Origin: Pseudomonas farris
GTDB lineage: Bacteria; Pseudomonadota; Gammaproteobacteria; Pseudomonadales; Pseudomonadaceae
NCBI RefSeq assembly: GCF_019145235.1
Contig: NZ_JAHSTV010000005.1
Span: 248,001-312,000 of the forward strand
Direction: 5' to 3'
DNA length: 64,000 bases
This document shows positions 46,158 to 55,424 of the stretch, piece by piece. Under the pieces are notes generated by a model. The model worked only from the letters and a program-made list of their open reading frames with translations, was not told the DNA's origin and did not search any database. The translations under genes and the position numbers were made by a program. Positions within the stretch are counted from its first letter, which is position 1. Each line of letters opens with the position of its first letter.

Positions 46158-46940
46158 ATGAAAAAAGCATTGCTGACCCTTTCTGCACTGGCGTTGTGCA
46201 TGGCTGCCGGCTCCGCGCTGGCCAAGGAATACAAAGAATTGCGTTTTGGCGTTGACCCATCTTATGCGCCGTTCGAGTCCAAAGCAGCCGACGGCAGCCT
46301 GGTAGGTTTCGACATCGACTTGGGCAATGCAATCTGCGCCGAACTGAAGGTCAAGTGCAAATGGGTCGAAAGCGATTTCGACGGCATGATTCCGGGTTTG
46401 AAAGCCAATAAATTCGACGGTGTGATCTCTTCGATGACCGTCACCCCGGCCCGCGAAAAAGTCATCGACTTCTCCGACGAGCTGTTCTCCGGCCCAACCG
46501 CTTATGTCTTCAAGAAAGGTTCCGGCCTGAGCGAAGATGTTGCTTCGCTGAAGGGCAAGACCGTCGGCTATGAGCAAGGCACCATCCAGGAAGCCTACGC
46601 CAAGGCCGTGCTGGACAAGGCTGGCGTGAAAACCCAGGCCTATCAGAACCAGGATCAGGTGTATTCGGACCTGATGTCCGGTCGCCTCGACGCAGCAATC
46701 CAGGACATGCTGCAAGCCGAACTGGGCTTCTTGAAGTCACCAAAAGGCGAAGGCTACGAAGTCAGCAAGCCGGTCGACAGCGAATTGCTGCCGTCGAAAA
46801 CAGCTATCGGTATCTCTAAAGGTAACAAAGACCTCAAAGACCTTTTGAATAAAGGTATCAAAGCGTTACACGACGATGGCACCTACGCCACCATTCAGAA
46901 GAAACACTTTGGCGATCTGAATCTGTACAGCGGCAAATAA
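46158..46940 (+). CDS. aotJ: Arginine/ornithine ABC transporter, periplasmic binding protein
   Basis: 260 aa. Signal peptide 1-22 (ending GSALA-KE), then an SBP type 3 domain: ELRFGVDPSYAPFESK, VGFDIDLGNAICAELK and DGVISSMTVTPAREKV are the Lys/Arg/Orn-binding pattern. It binds arginine and ornithine in the periplasm for AotQMP. A terminator follows it, so the binding protein is made in excess. The first gene of aotJQMOP. Confidence 0.93.
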   Translation: MKKALLTLSALALCMAAGSALAKEYKELRFGVDPSYAPFESKAADGSLVGFDIDLGNAICAELKVKCKWVESDFDGMIPGLKANKFDGVISSMTVTPAREKVIDFSDELFSGPTAYVFKKGSGLSEDVASLKGKTVGYEQGTIQEAYAKAVLDKAGVKTQAYQNQDQVYSDLMSGRLDAAIQDMLQAELGFLKSPKGEGYEVSKPVDSELLPSKTAIGISKGNKDLKDLLNKGIKALHDDGTYATIQKKHFGDLNLYSGK

Positions 46941-46946
46941 TGCCCG

Positions 46947-46976
46947 GCGCCCATCTCGCGATGGGCGCTTTTTTTA
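46947..46976 (+). terminator. Attenuating terminator between aotJ and aotQ
   Basis: GCGCCCATC / GATGGGCGC stem with a short loop and seven T, directly after aotJ and 20 bases before aotQ. It reduces readthrough, like the element after braC. Confidence 0.88.
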
Positions 46977-46996
46977 CCCGATCAGGTTGCTGATTT

Positions 46997-47725
46997 ATGT
47001 TCGAAAACCTATTACAAAGCCTGGGGCTCTCTGCCTTCAGCCTCAAGGGCTTCGGTCCGTTGCTGATGGAAGGCACCTGGATGACCATCAAATTATCGGT
47101 GTTGTCACTTTTACTGGCCGTATTGCTCGGTCTGCTCGGCGCCAGTGCCAAGCTGTCAAAAGTCAAACTGGTGCGCGTACCTGCCCAGATCTACACCACG
47201 CTGATTCGCGGGGTTCCAGACCTGGTGCTGATGCTGCTGATTTTCTACAGCCTGCAAACCTGGTTGACCTCATTTACCGATTTCATGGAATGGGAATACA
47301 TCGAAATTAACCCGTTCAGCGCCGGGGTCATCACCCTGGGCTTCATTTATGGCGCGTACTTCACTGAAACCTTCCGTGGCGCGATCCTCGCCGTACCGCG
47401 GGGCCAAGTCGAAGCCGCCACTGCCTATGGCCTCAAACGCGGTCAGCGTTTTCGTATCGTGGTGTTCCCGCAAATGATGCGCTTCGCCCTGCCGGGCATC
47501 GGTAATAACTGGATGGTGATGCTCAAGGCCACCGCGCTGGTCTCGATCATCGGCCTCGCCGATTTGGTCAAAGCCGCACAGGACGCCGGTAAAAGCACTT
47601 ATCAACTGTTCTACTTCCTGGTGCTTGCCGCATTGATTTACCTGCTGATCACCAGTGCCTCCAATGTCGTCCTGCGCTGGCTCGAACGCCGCTACGCCGC
47701 CGGTTCCCGGGAGGCGGTACGATGA
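46997..47725 (+). CDS. aotQ: Arginine/ornithine ABC permease AotQ/HisQ
   Basis: 242 aa with five helices. The start is LLMEGTWMTIKLSVLSLLLA and the EAA motif is EAATAYGLKRGQRFRIVVFP, as in HisQ-type permeases. It forms the channel with AotM. It overlaps aotM by four bases. Confidence 0.94.
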   Translation: MFENLLQSLGLSAFSLKGFGPLLMEGTWMTIKLSVLSLLLAVLLGLLGASAKLSKVKLVRVPAQIYTTLIRGVPDLVLMLLIFYSLQTWLTSFTDFMEWEYIEINPFSAGVITLGFIYGAYFTETFRGAILAVPRGQVEAATAYGLKRGQRFRIVVFPQMMRFALPGIGNNWMVMLKATALVSIIGLADLVKAAQDAGKSTYQLFYFLVLAALIYLLITSASNVVLRWLERRYAAGSREAVR

Positions 47726-48432
47726 TCGAACTCTTGCAGGAATACTGGAGACCTTTCCTTTATACCGACGGCTACAACATCACTGGCCTGGCCATGACCA
47801 TGTGGCTGCTCAGCGCGTCGATCTTCATCGGTTTTGTGGTGTCGATCCCGCTGTCCATCGCCAGGGTTTCGCCCAAGGTCTACGTCCGCTGGCCGGTGCA
47901 GTTCTACACTTATCTGTTTCGGGGTACGCCGCTCTATATACAACTGCTGATCTGTTACACCGGCATCTATAGCCTGGCAGCCGTGCGTGCCCAGCCAATC
48001 CTCGATGCGTTCTTTCGCGATGCGATGAACTGCACAATCCTGGCGTTCGCCCTCAACACCTGCGCCTACACCACGGAGATCTTCGCCGGGGCGATTCGCA
48101 GCATGGCCCACGGTGAGGTCGAAGCGGCCAAGGCCTACGGTCTGACAGGCTGGAAGCTTTATGCCTACGTGATCATGCCGTCGGCCCTGCGTCGCTCGTT
48201 GCCTTATTACAGCAACGAAGTGATTCTGATGCTGCACTCGACCACCGTGGCGTTCACCGCGACTATCCCGGATGTATTGAAAGTCGCTCGTGATGCGAAC
48301 TCGGCAACCTTCATGACATTCCAGTCGTTTGGCATCGCCGCGCTGATCTACCTGACCGTTACCTTTGCGCTGGTCGGCCTGTTTCGCCTCGCCGAACGCC
48401 GATGGCTTGCCTTCCTCGGGCCGACTCACTAG
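47722..48432 (+). CDS. aotM: Arginine/ornithine ABC permease AotM/HisM
   Basis: 236 aa with five helices. The EAA loop is EAAKAYGLTGWKLYAYVIMP and the N-terminal region GLAMTMWLLSASIFIGFVVS, as in HisM. It pairs with AotQ. Its start overlaps aotQ (ATGA) and 12 bases separate it from aotO. Confidence 0.94.
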   Translation: MIELLQEYWRPFLYTDGYNITGLAMTMWLLSASIFIGFVVSIPLSIARVSPKVYVRWPVQFYTYLFRGTPLYIQLLICYTGIYSLAAVRAQPILDAFFRDAMNCTILAFALNTCAYTTEIFAGAIRSMAHGEVEAAKAYGLTGWKLYAYVIMPSALRRSLPYYSNEVILMLHSTTVAFTATIPDVLKVARDANSATFMTFQSFGIAALIYLTVTFALVGLFRLAERRWLAFLGPTH

Positions 48433-48444
48433 GACAACTCGTAC

Positions 48445-49563
48445 ATGCGCCACCAGATTCATGACCTGCTGGCCCCGCTGCCGGGGACCGTGCGACAGAT
48501 TCACAGCTTCCACTTCGGCCCGCAGTCGGCCAAAGGCAAGATTTACATCCAGTCCTCCCTGCATGCCGATGAATTGCCCGGCATGTTGGTGGCCTGGCAC
48601 CTCAAGCAACGTCTGGCGGAGCTGGAAGCCGCCGGCCGGCTGCGTAGCGAAATCGTGCTGGTGCCCGTGGCCAACCCGATCGGCCTGGAACAAGTGTTGA
48701 TGGACGTTCCACTGGGCCGCTACGAGCTGGAAAGCGGGCAGAACTTCAATCGCTGGTTCGTCGACTTGAGTGAAGAAGTCGGCAACGAGATTGAAGGCCT
48801 GCTCGGCGACGATCCGCAACGTAACCTCGAACTGATCCGCGACAGCCTGCGCAAGGCGTTGGCGCGGCAGACCGCAGGCACGCAACTGCAATCCCAACGC
48901 CTGACCCTGCAACGGCTGGCCTGCGATGCAGACATGGTGCTGGACCTGCATTGCGATTTCGAAGCCGTGGCGCACCTTTACACCACGCCCGAGGCCTGGC
49001 CGCAGGTCGAGCCGCTGGCGCGCTACATCGGTTCCGAAGCCAGCCTGCTCGCTACCGATTCGGGTGGTCAGTCGTTCGATGAGTGCTTCACCCTGCTTTG
49101 GTGGCAGTTGAAAGAGCGTTTCGGCGAGCAGTTCGAGATTCCGCTGGGCAGTTTTTCAGTCACCATCGAATTACGCGGCCAGGGTGACGTCAATCACCCA
49201 CTGGCCAGCCTCGACTGCCAGGCGCTGATCGATTACCTGATTCATTTCGGTGCGATTGCCGGTGAGCCGGCGCCATTGCCTGAGCTGCCCTACCCAGCCA
49301 CGCCGCTGGCCGGCGTTGAACCGGTGGCGACACCCGTGGGCGGGCTGCTGGTGTTCACGGCCCTCCCCGGGGAATATCTGGAGGCCGGGCAACTGATCGC
49401 CGAAATCATCGACCCGATCAATGATCGCGTCACCCCTGTTCATTGCACCGCCGCCGGGCTGATGTACGCCCGTTCGCTGCGGCGCATGGCCACTGCCGGT
49501 ATGGTGATCGCCCACGTCGCGGGCACCGAAGCCTATCGCAGCGGCTACCTACTTTCGCCTTGA
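48445..49563 (+). CDS. aotO: Succinylglutamate desuccinylase/aspartoacylase-family protein AotO
   Basis: 372 aa, M14-like metal hydrolase. H40-A-D-E43 (SLHADELPG) and H169 (DLHCD) are the zinc ligands, and E242 (TIELRG) the general acid-base position. A C-terminal domain with [18 protein letters not shown] resembles a biotinyl/lipoyl-like fold seen in this group. Its position in the aot operon is as in P. aeruginosa (aotO); it may process an arginine-derived amide, but the substrate is unproven. Confidence 0.87.
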   Translation: MRHQIHDLLAPLPGTVRQIHSFHFGPQSAKGKIYIQSSLHADELPGMLVAWHLKQRLAELEAAGRLRSEIVLVPVANPIGLEQVLMDVPLGRYELESGQNFNRWFVDLSEEVGNEIEGLLGDDPQRNLELIRDSLRKALARQTAGTQLQSQRLTLQRLACDADMVLDLHCDFEAVAHLYTTPEAWPQVEPLARYIGSEASLLATDSGGQSFDECFTLLWWQLKERFGEQFEIPLGSFSVTIELRGQGDVNHPLASLDCQALIDYLIHFGAIAGEPAPLPELPYPATPLAGVEPVATPVGGLLVFTALPGEYLEAGQLIAEIIDPINDRVTPVHCTAAGLMYARSLRRMATAGMVIAHVAGTEAYRSGYLLSP

Positions 49564-49576
49564 GGATGCATGCCCC

Positions 49577-50341
49577 ATGTACAAACTGACCATTGAAGGC
49601 CTGCATAAAAGCTATGGCGATCATCAGGTGCTCAAAGGCGTTTCGCTCAAGGCCAAAACCGGCGACGTCATCAGCCTGATCGGCGCCAGCGGCTCGGGCA
49701 AAAGCACCTTTTTGCGCTGCATCAACTTTCTCGAACAACCCAACGACGGCGCCATGAGCCTGGACGGCCAGTCGATCCGCATGATCAAGGATCGCCACGG
49801 CATGCACGTGGCCGATGCAGATGAACTGCAGCGGATCCGCACCCGCCTGGCCATGGTGTTCCAGCACTTCAACCTGTGGAGCCACATGACGGTGCTGGAA
49901 AACATCACCATGGCCCCGCGCCGGGTACTGGGTTGCAGCAAGCAAGAGGCCGAAGACCGCGCCCGGCGTTACCTCGACAAGGTTGGCCTGGCGGCACGCG
50001 TGGCAGATCAGTACCCGGCGTTCCTTTCGGGCGGCCAGCAACAACGGGTAGCCATTGCCCGCGCACTGGCCATGGAACCGGAAGTCATGCTGTTCGACGA
50101 ACCGACCTCGGCGCTCGACCCGGAACTGGTGGGCGAAGTGCTCAAGGTGATCCAGGGCCTGGCCGAAGAAGGCCGGACCATGATCATGGTCACCCACGAA
50201 ATGAGCTTCGCCCGCAAGGTATCGAGCCAGGTGCTATTCCTGCACCAAGGGCTGGTGGAAGAAGAAGGGGCGCCGGAGGATGTACTGGGCAATCCGAAGA
50301 GTGAGCGACTGAAACAGTTCCTCAGCGGCAACCTCAAGTAA
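49577..50341 (+). CDS. aotP: Arginine/ornithine ABC transporter ATPase AotP
   Basis: 254 aa. Walker A GASGSGKS at residues 36-43, Walker [15 protein letters not shown], signature [16 protein letters not shown]. It energises AotQM. It is the last gene of the operon; in P. aeruginosa argR follows, but here the next gene is on the other strand. Confidence 0.94.
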   Translation: MYKLTIEGLHKSYGDHQVLKGVSLKAKTGDVISLIGASGSGKSTFLRCINFLEQPNDGAMSLDGQSIRMIKDRHGMHVADADELQRIRTRLAMVFQHFNLWSHMTVLENITMAPRRVLGCSKQEAEDRARRYLDKVGLAARVADQYPAFLSGGQQQRVAIARALAMEPEVMLFDEPTSALDPELVGEVLKVIQGLAEEGRTMIMVTHEMSFARKVSSQVLFLHQGLVEEEGAPEDVLGNPKSERLKQFLSGNLK

Positions 50342-50368
50342 CCCACCTTCCATGAACAACATCGAACC

Positions 50369-50449
50369 CTGTGGGAGCCGGGCTTGCCCGCGAAGACGTC
50401 GGCACCTACAGCATCGATGTGGCTGAAAAACCGCTTTCACGGGCGATCT
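50369..50449. repeat. Degenerate REPIN
   Basis: TGTGGGAGCCGGGCTTGCCC and a facing, partly decayed arm (about 50430-50449) keep the REP outline with several changes. Confidence 0.5.
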
Positions 50450-50471
50450 TTGTCATAGGCGATAAAAAAAT

Positions 50472-50518
50472 ATGGCCAGTCAGCTGAAATCTTTTACAGA
50501 TATCAGCTGACTGGCCAT
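50472..50518 (-). terminator. Terminator with 16-bp perfect arms
   Basis: ATGGCCAGTCAGCTGA at 50472-50487 and its inverse at 50503-50518, with a 15-base loop. On the minus strand the hairpin is followed by seven T, so it terminates the small gene at 50538-50747. Confidence 0.85.
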
Positions 50519-50537
50519 CTATTTTCAGCGACAGGGA

Positions 50538-50747
50538 TCAAGCCACAGGCGCAGGAGGTGGCTCATCCGGCAGCGTGGGCTCTCCGGGCTCTGTCGGCTG
50601 TTCGTTGGGGGTGTCGGGATCAGGCTGACCGGGGATTCCCCCTGCCATGCTGACTGGCGGATGTGCCAACAAGGACCAGGCCAGCACGCCAACCTGATTG
50701 GGCTCAAGCCTTGCCAGTTCGGCACTTATTCGCGGATCGATCTTCAT
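50538..50747 (-). CDS. Small Pro/Glu-rich hypothetical protein
   Basis: 69 aa. The first ~30 residues (MKIDPRISAELARLEPNQVG) look folded; the rest is a Pro/Glu/Thr-rich tail. The SD TCAGGAG six bases before ATG 50747 decides this start over a longer frame that runs into dcd. I do not recognise it. A strong terminator follows. Located between aotP and dcd. Confidence 0.7.
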   Translation of the reverse strand: MKIDPRISAELARLEPNQVGVLAWSLLAHPPVSMAGGIPGQPDPDTPNEQPTEPGEPTLPDEPPPAPVA

Positions 50748-50854
50748 GAAGCACTCCTGAGCGATGGCCCGATCCGCCTTGCGCGAATCGGAGCAGTACA
50801 TTCCATAGAGTGTACGCCCGCTCAGGAATTCCAACGGTTTGTCAGACGGCTGAC

Positions 50855-51421
50855 TCAGGTACGCGGCAGGGTCACGCCACGCTGGCCCTGGTACTTGCCG
50901 CCACGGTCCTTGTAGGAGACTTCGCACTCTTCGTCCGACTCAAGGAACAACATCTGCGCCACGCCTTCGTTCGCGTAGATTTTCGCCGGCAGATTGGTGG
51001 TGTTGGAGAACTCCAGGGTCACGTGACCTTCCCACTCAGGCTCGAGCGGCGTGACGTTGACGATGATGCCGCAACGCGCGTAGGTGCTTTTACCCAGGCA
51101 AATGGTCAATACGTTACGCGGGATGCGAAAGTATTCGACGGTGCTGGCCAGAGCGAAGGAGTTCGGCGGAATGATGCACACGTCGCTGTGGATGTCGACG
51201 AAGCTGCCAGCATCGAAGTTTTTCGGGTCGACGATCGCCGAATTGATGTTGGTAAACACCTTGAAGTGATTGGTGCAACGCACATCGTAGCCGTAGCTGG
51301 ACACGCCGTAGGAGATCACACGGCTATCGTCGCCGCCGCGCACCTGGCGCTCGACGAAAGGCTCGATCATGCCGTGTTCCTGCGCCATGCGGCGAATCCA
51401 CTTGTCCGATTTGATGCTCAT
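50855..51421 (-). CDS. dcd: dCTP deaminase
   Basis: 188 aa, full length. [26 protein letters not shown] (with the catalytic Glu at E137) and the C-terminal YQGQRG are family signatures. It deaminates dCTP to dUTP, feeding dTMP synthesis. It is transcribed away from the cold-shock gene. Confidence 0.96.
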   Translation of the reverse strand: MSIKSDKWIRRMAQEHGMIEPFVERQVRGGDDSRVISYGVSSYGYDVRCTNHFKVFTNINSAIVDPKNFDAGSFVDIHSDVCIIPPNSFALASTVEYFRIPRNVLTICLGKSTYARCGIIVNVTPLEPEWEGHVTLEFSNTTNLPAKIYANEGVAQMLFLESDEECEVSYKDRGGKYQGQRGVTLPRT

Positions 51422-51775
51422 GGCGGGTGTCCTGAATAGCGAGGTGGAAAAATTCTGTCCGGCATCTTACCGGGCAGGCGCTCCGGGTTCAAAGTCCGGG
51501 AGACAATTCTCGACGATCCCCCGTGAATTCCGGGCCTTCACCGCTATTCGATGCACCGTCAGTCATGAAAACAGAGAAACCTTCGCAAGAACCATTGGCA
51601 CGTTCCGGAAAAAGGGTTAAGGTGGCGCCACTGTGCTGCTTGTGTCACTGAGAATCTCTACACGATATGTTGAATTTCGATCCAACCATCTACAAGAATT
51701 TTTCCTGCTCTTTGCACTCAGTCTCGGCCAGGGTTCTTCCTGCGTCGCAGTTATCTTTGTTCAAGGAGTTACACC
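51422..51775. promoter_or_regulatory. Upstream region of the cold-shock gene
   Basis: 354 bases between divergent dcd and the cold-shock gene. TTGTGT followed 17 bases later by CGATAT (about 51640-51668) is a possible promoter, which would leave a ~100-base 5' leader, as is usual for CspA-type mRNAs. The SD AAGGAG precedes the ATG by seven bases. I see nothing else. Confidence 0.4.
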
Positions 51776-51985
51776 ATGTCTAATCGCCAAACCGGTACCG
51801 TTAAGTGGTTCAACGATGAAAAAGGCTTCGGCTTCATCACTCCACAATCCGGTGACGACCTGTTCGTTCACTTCAAAGCTATCCAATCCGACGGCTTCAA
51901 AAGCCTGAAAGAAGGCCAACAGGTTTCTTTCATCGCTACCCGCGGTCAGAAAGGCATGCAAGCTGAAGAAGTTCAAGTTATCTAA
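51776..51985 (+). CDS. CspA-family cold-shock protein
   Basis: 69 aa, a single cold-shock domain. RNP1 is KGFGFI (residues 16-21) and RNP2 LFVHF (29-33), both intact. It binds single-stranded RNA and DNA and acts as an RNA chaperone. It starts with an ATG after AAGGAG and ends at a strong terminator. Whether it is cold-induced is not evident from sequence. Confidence 0.95.
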   Translation: MSNRQTGTVKWFNDEKGFGFITPQSGDDLFVHFKAIQSDGFKSLKEGQQVSFIATRGQKGMQAEEVQVI

Positions 51986-52002
51986 CTTGTAACTGCTTTA
52001 GT

Positions 52003-52036
52003 AAAAAGCCCCGCCCTTAAAAGCGGGGCTTTTTTG
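52003..52036 (+). terminator. Terminator of the cold-shock gene
   Basis: AAAAAGCCCCGC / GCGGGGCTTTTTT with an 8-base loop, 18 bases after the stop. Confidence 0.9.
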
Positions 52037-52059
52037 TGCCTGTGTGTTTTGCATGGCCA

Positions 52060-52140
52060 AAAAAGATCGCAGCCTTCGACAGCTCCTACAGGGTGTACCT
52101 CAATCCTGTGTAAGAGCTGCCGAAGGCTGCGATCTTTTGA
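52060..52140. repeat. Long inverted repeat (GATCGCAGCC family, second copy)
   Basis: Arms 52060-52090 and 52109-52140 match the copy at 40193-40271 with small changes (TTCGACAGC, GTAAGAGC). It lies between the cold-shock gene and the convergent DUF481 gene. Confidence 0.88.
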
Positions 52141-52150
52141 TCTTTCAGTG

Positions 52151-53158
52151 TTACCAGGTCACGCCAAAACCTGCGGTATATCGAGTCTTGCTCAGGTCAG
52201 CCTCATCGCTACCGCTGATGATGTCTTTCTCGGCCTTCAGGTTCAGCGACGCCCAATCGGTGACTTTGTAGCGCAGGCCTACTTCGGCATCGAGGGCGTA
52301 ATCCGCCACGCCCGACAGCGGCTTGCCGACCTCGCCATTGGTGAAGAACTCGACCTTCTTGCCGACCAGATAACGGTTGTAGTCCCACTTCATCGCCAGG
52401 GAGTAGAAGTTTTCCTTCTTGCCGTTGGAATACTCATAGTCCGTGTTGTTCAGGAGCGAGCCCAAGGAGAAGGCGCCCAGCTCGTTATCCCAGAACTGAT
52501 AACCGGGGCCGGTACCGATGGTGCGCTGGCGGGCGAGCTCTTCGATCTGGTCACGCTTGTAATTCAAACGCCCTTGCCAGAACCACTTCTCGGTGAGGAA
52601 TCGGTCGAGAGAATATTCGGCACGCCAGTTATCAGTGGTGACGACGTCATCCTGGAACTCGCGGTTGTACTCACCTTCCGCCGTATGACGCCACCGACCA
52701 TGACGCGCGGTGGTTTTGAAACCAACGTCATAATCATCAGTATCTTTTTCGGCCCGCTGATAATCCAGCGCCATGTCGACATTACCTTTCCACACCAAAT
52801 CCTCAACCACCGGCTTGGGCTTGAGCATCTGCTGGATACTGGCCAACTCCACGGTCTTGGGGCCGTCGCCGTTGGCCAGGGTGACTTTGCCGTCTTCTGC
52901 CGCATGCAGCGCCTTGGCCTTCTCTCCGGTATAGGCATCCTGTTTGACCAACAGCTGCTGATCACTTTCCAGGGTTTTGACCTGTTTCCAGTCGATCGGG
53001 ACCGCGCCCGCGTACTCGGTCTGAATCAGCAGTTTGCCACCATCGAAGACGGTGATTTTGCCGCTCAATTTGTCACCGTTCTTTAACCAGACGGTATCGG
53101 CGAGCAAGGGAGTGGAAGCACTGACGACAGCGACGCACAGCAAGGTTCTGGACAACAT
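52151..53158 (-). CDS. DUF481 (YdiY-like) outer-membrane beta-barrel protein
   Basis: 335 aa. Signal peptide 1-20 (ending TPLLA-DT). The next ~110 residues are a soluble region beginning TVWLKNGDKLSGKITVFDGG. The C-terminal ~210 residues are beta-strands with alternating aromatic and polar residues, ending in the terminal aromatic GFGVTW as is usual for barrels. It is probably an outer-membrane porin-like or salt-stress protein; the function is unknown. Confidence 0.87.
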   Translation of the reverse strand: MLSRTLLCVAVVSASTPLLADTVWLKNGDKLSGKITVFDGGKLLIQTEYAGAVPIDWKQVKTLESDQQLLVKQDAYTGEKAKALHAAEDGKVTLANGDGPKTVELASIQQMLKPKPVVEDLVWKGNVDMALDYQRAEKDTDDYDVGFKTTARHGRWRHTAEGEYNREFQDDVVTTDNWRAEYSLDRFLTEKWFWQGRLNYKRDQIEELARQRTIGTGPGYQFWDNELGAFSLGSLLNNTDYEYSNGKKENFYSLAMKWDYNRYLVGKKVEFFTNGEVGKPLSGVADYALDAEVGLRYKVTDWASLNLKAEKDIISGSDEADLSKTRYTAGFGVTW

Positions 53159-53324
53159 AAGCGAATCGAAGGCTCAACTTTGCGAAAAAAAGTCGGCATT
53201 ATCCTTACGAATAAGGCCATGACAAGGACTGACCCGACTATTTCTATTGAGTTCATTTCTCAATAGGCAATTCAGGATTTACTCTACAGACGGTCAATTG
53301 CGCATTTTTCAGGAAACCCGGGAC

Positions 53325-53678
53325 GTGACCGACTCAACCGCTGAAACCGAAAGCGCGGCGCAAATCCGACGCACGGCGCTCTACCTGACCCTGGCACAAG
53401 TGCCCGAGGGCAAAGTCGTGAGCTATGGCCAGCTCGCCGAGCTGGCCGGACTGGGTCGTGCTGCCCGCTGGGTCGGGCGAACACTGAGCCAATTGCCCGG
53501 CGACACTAAATTGCCCTGGCACCGCGTGCTGGGTGCCGGCGGTCGGATCAGCCTGCCCGTGGGCAGCCCTTCAGGGGATGAACAACGGGCCCGATTGCGC
53601 ATGGAAGGCATCAGTGTCCTGAACAATCGTGTTGATATTCAGCGTCATGGGTGGCGCCCGGTAGAGCACAGCGGTTAG
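53325..53678 (+). CDS. Alkyltransferase-like (ATL) protein
   Basis: 117 aa from GTG 53325 (AGGA ten bases upstream); a TTG at 53247 is an alternative. It has the AGT DNA-binding domain (PEGKVVSYGQLAELAG) but PWHRV at residues 64-68 replaces the active-site PCHRV of O6-methylguanine methyltransferase with Trp. Such ATL proteins bind O6-alkylguanine without repairing it and recruit nucleotide excision repair. Followed by the AmpG-like gene after 44 bases. Confidence 0.9.
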   Translation: MTDSTAETESAAQIRRTALYLTLAQVPEGKVVSYGQLAELAGLGRAARWVGRTLSQLPGDTKLPWHRVLGAGGRISLPVGSPSGDEQRARLRMEGISVLNNRVDIQRHGWRPVEHSG

Positions 53679-53722
53679 AGTGCGCGCTTTGTTTCCGTAA
53701 TTCTTGAGGCAGACTCCAGCCC

Positions 53723-55282
53723 ATGCCCCGTAAAACCTGGCGCGCCGCGCTCGCCGCCTATGCCAGCCCCTCGACGCTCGTGCTGTTGCTGCTTGGTTTC
53801 GCCGCCGGCCTGCCCTACATGCTGGTGTTTTCGACGCTTTCAGTCTGGCTGCGCGAGGCCGGTGTTGCCCGCGAAACCATCGGCTATGCAAGCCTGATCG
53901 GCTTGGCCTATGCCTTTAAGTGGGTCTGGTCCCCGCTGCTCGACCAATGGCGCCTGCCATTGCTCGGCAAGCTCGGTCGACGACGCTCCTGGCTGGTACT
54001 GGCCCAGGCACTGGTGATTCTAGGCCTGATCGGTATGGGATTCTGCGACCCGCAAAAGCACCTTTCCTGGCTGATTGCCATCGCCGTGGTCGTCGCCTTC
54101 GCCTCGGCGACGCAAGACATCGCCGTCGATGCCTATCGCCTGGAAATCGCCGATGAAAGCCGTCAGGCCGCGTTGGCAGCCAGCTACATGGCCGGTTATC
54201 GGGTCGCGGCCCTGCTGGCGACGGCCGGAGCACTGTTCTTCGCCGAAGGCTTCGGCTCCACCGGTTTCAACTATAAGCATGCGGCGTGGACCGGCACCTA
54301 CGTGCTGTTCGGCGTCTTGATGGTCCCGGCGTTGCTGACCACTCTATTCATGCGCGAACCGCCGGTGCCTCTGCGTACTCAATTGCAGGCCGGACGCTAT
54401 AGCTTTGTGCACCAATTGGCATCGGTGTTCGTGCTGATCGTGCTGCTGGTGTCCGTACCGGCCATGTTCACTCAGCTCTATAACACTGACTTCGCCAGCG
54501 TACTGTTCGAAGGCGCCAGCGTGCTCGACCTGCTGCTCGAAGACCGCGCGTTCCTGCGGGCGATCCTCTATATCACGCTGACCGGCCTGTGCTTGTCGGC
54601 CATGGGTCGCCGTGGCCTGGCTCCGGTGCTGACGCCGGTCAACGACTTTATCCTGCGTTACCGCTGGCAAGCCCTGCTACTGCTCGGGCTCATCGCCACC
54701 TATCGGATGTCCGATACGGTCATGGGCGTGATGGCCAACGTGTTCTACATCGACCAGGGGTTCACCAAGGATCAGATTGCCAGTGTCAGCAAGATTTTCG
54801 GCCTGATCATGACGCTGGTCGGCGCCGGCATGGGCGGCCTGCTGATCGTGCGCTTTGGCATTCTGCCCATCCTGTTCATCGGCGGTGTGACATCGGCCGG
54901 CACTAACCTGCTGTTCTTGATGCTCACGGATATGGGGGCCAATCTGCAGATGCTGATTGTCACCATTTCACTGGATAACTTCAGTTCGGGCCTGGCGACT
55001 TCGGCATTTGTCGCTTACCTGTCGAGCCTGACCAATCTTAAGTTCTCCGCCACTCAGTACGCCCTGCTCAGCTCGATCATGCTCCTGCTGCCCCGCCTGA
55101 TCGGCGGTTACTCAGGGGTCATGGTGGAGAAATTCGGTTATCACAACTTCTTCCTGATCACTGCCCTGCTGGGCGTTCCGACTCTCCTGTTGATCGCGCT
55201 GCACTGGTTCCAGGAAAACCGCCGCGCGGGTCCGACACCGACGCCGGAACCGGTTCAGACCCAGGTCGCGGAAGAATCGTAG
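53723..55282 (+). CDS. AmpG-like muropeptide permease (MFS)
   Basis: 519 aa with about 14 helices. [20 protein letters not shown] and [16 protein letters not shown] are AmpG-family signatures. It should import GlcNAc-anhydroMurNAc peptides from the periplasm for peptidoglycan recycling, with possible influence on AmpC induction. Pseudomonas has more than one AmpG-like gene, so I give no symbol. The C-terminus is Pro/Thr-rich. Confidence 0.88.
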   Translation: MPRKTWRAALAAYASPSTLVLLLLGFAAGLPYMLVFSTLSVWLREAGVARETIGYASLIGLAYAFKWVWSPLLDQWRLPLLGKLGRRRSWLVLAQALVILGLIGMGFCDPQKHLSWLIAIAVVVAFASATQDIAVDAYRLEIADESRQAALAASYMAGYRVAALLATAGALFFAEGFGSTGFNYKHAAWTGTYVLFGVLMVPALLTTLFMREPPVPLRTQLQAGRYSFVHQLASVFVLIVLLVSVPAMFTQLYNTDFASVLFEGASVLDLLLEDRAFLRAILYITLTGLCLSAMGRRGLAPVLTPVNDFILRYRWQALLLLGLIATYRMSDTVMGVMANVFYIDQGFTKDQIASVSKIFGLIMTLVGAGMGGLLIVRFGILPILFIGGVTSAGTNLLFLMLTDMGANLQMLIVTISLDNFSSGLATSAFVAYLSSLTNLKFSATQYALLSSIMLLLPRLIGGYSGVMVEKFGYHNFFLITALLGVPTLLLIALHWFQENRRAGPTPTPEPVQTQVAEES

Positions 55283-55424
55283 GCTTTTTAGACAGGAAGC
55301 ATCACAGAGGGCGGGCAGAATCTCGCCCTCTGCGACACAGCCGGCCGCACTCCTGTACGCCAGCAGATCTCGCCCGTACAATGTTCCGTCATTTCTCGTC
55401 ATCAGCAACCGACAACGGCCAACC

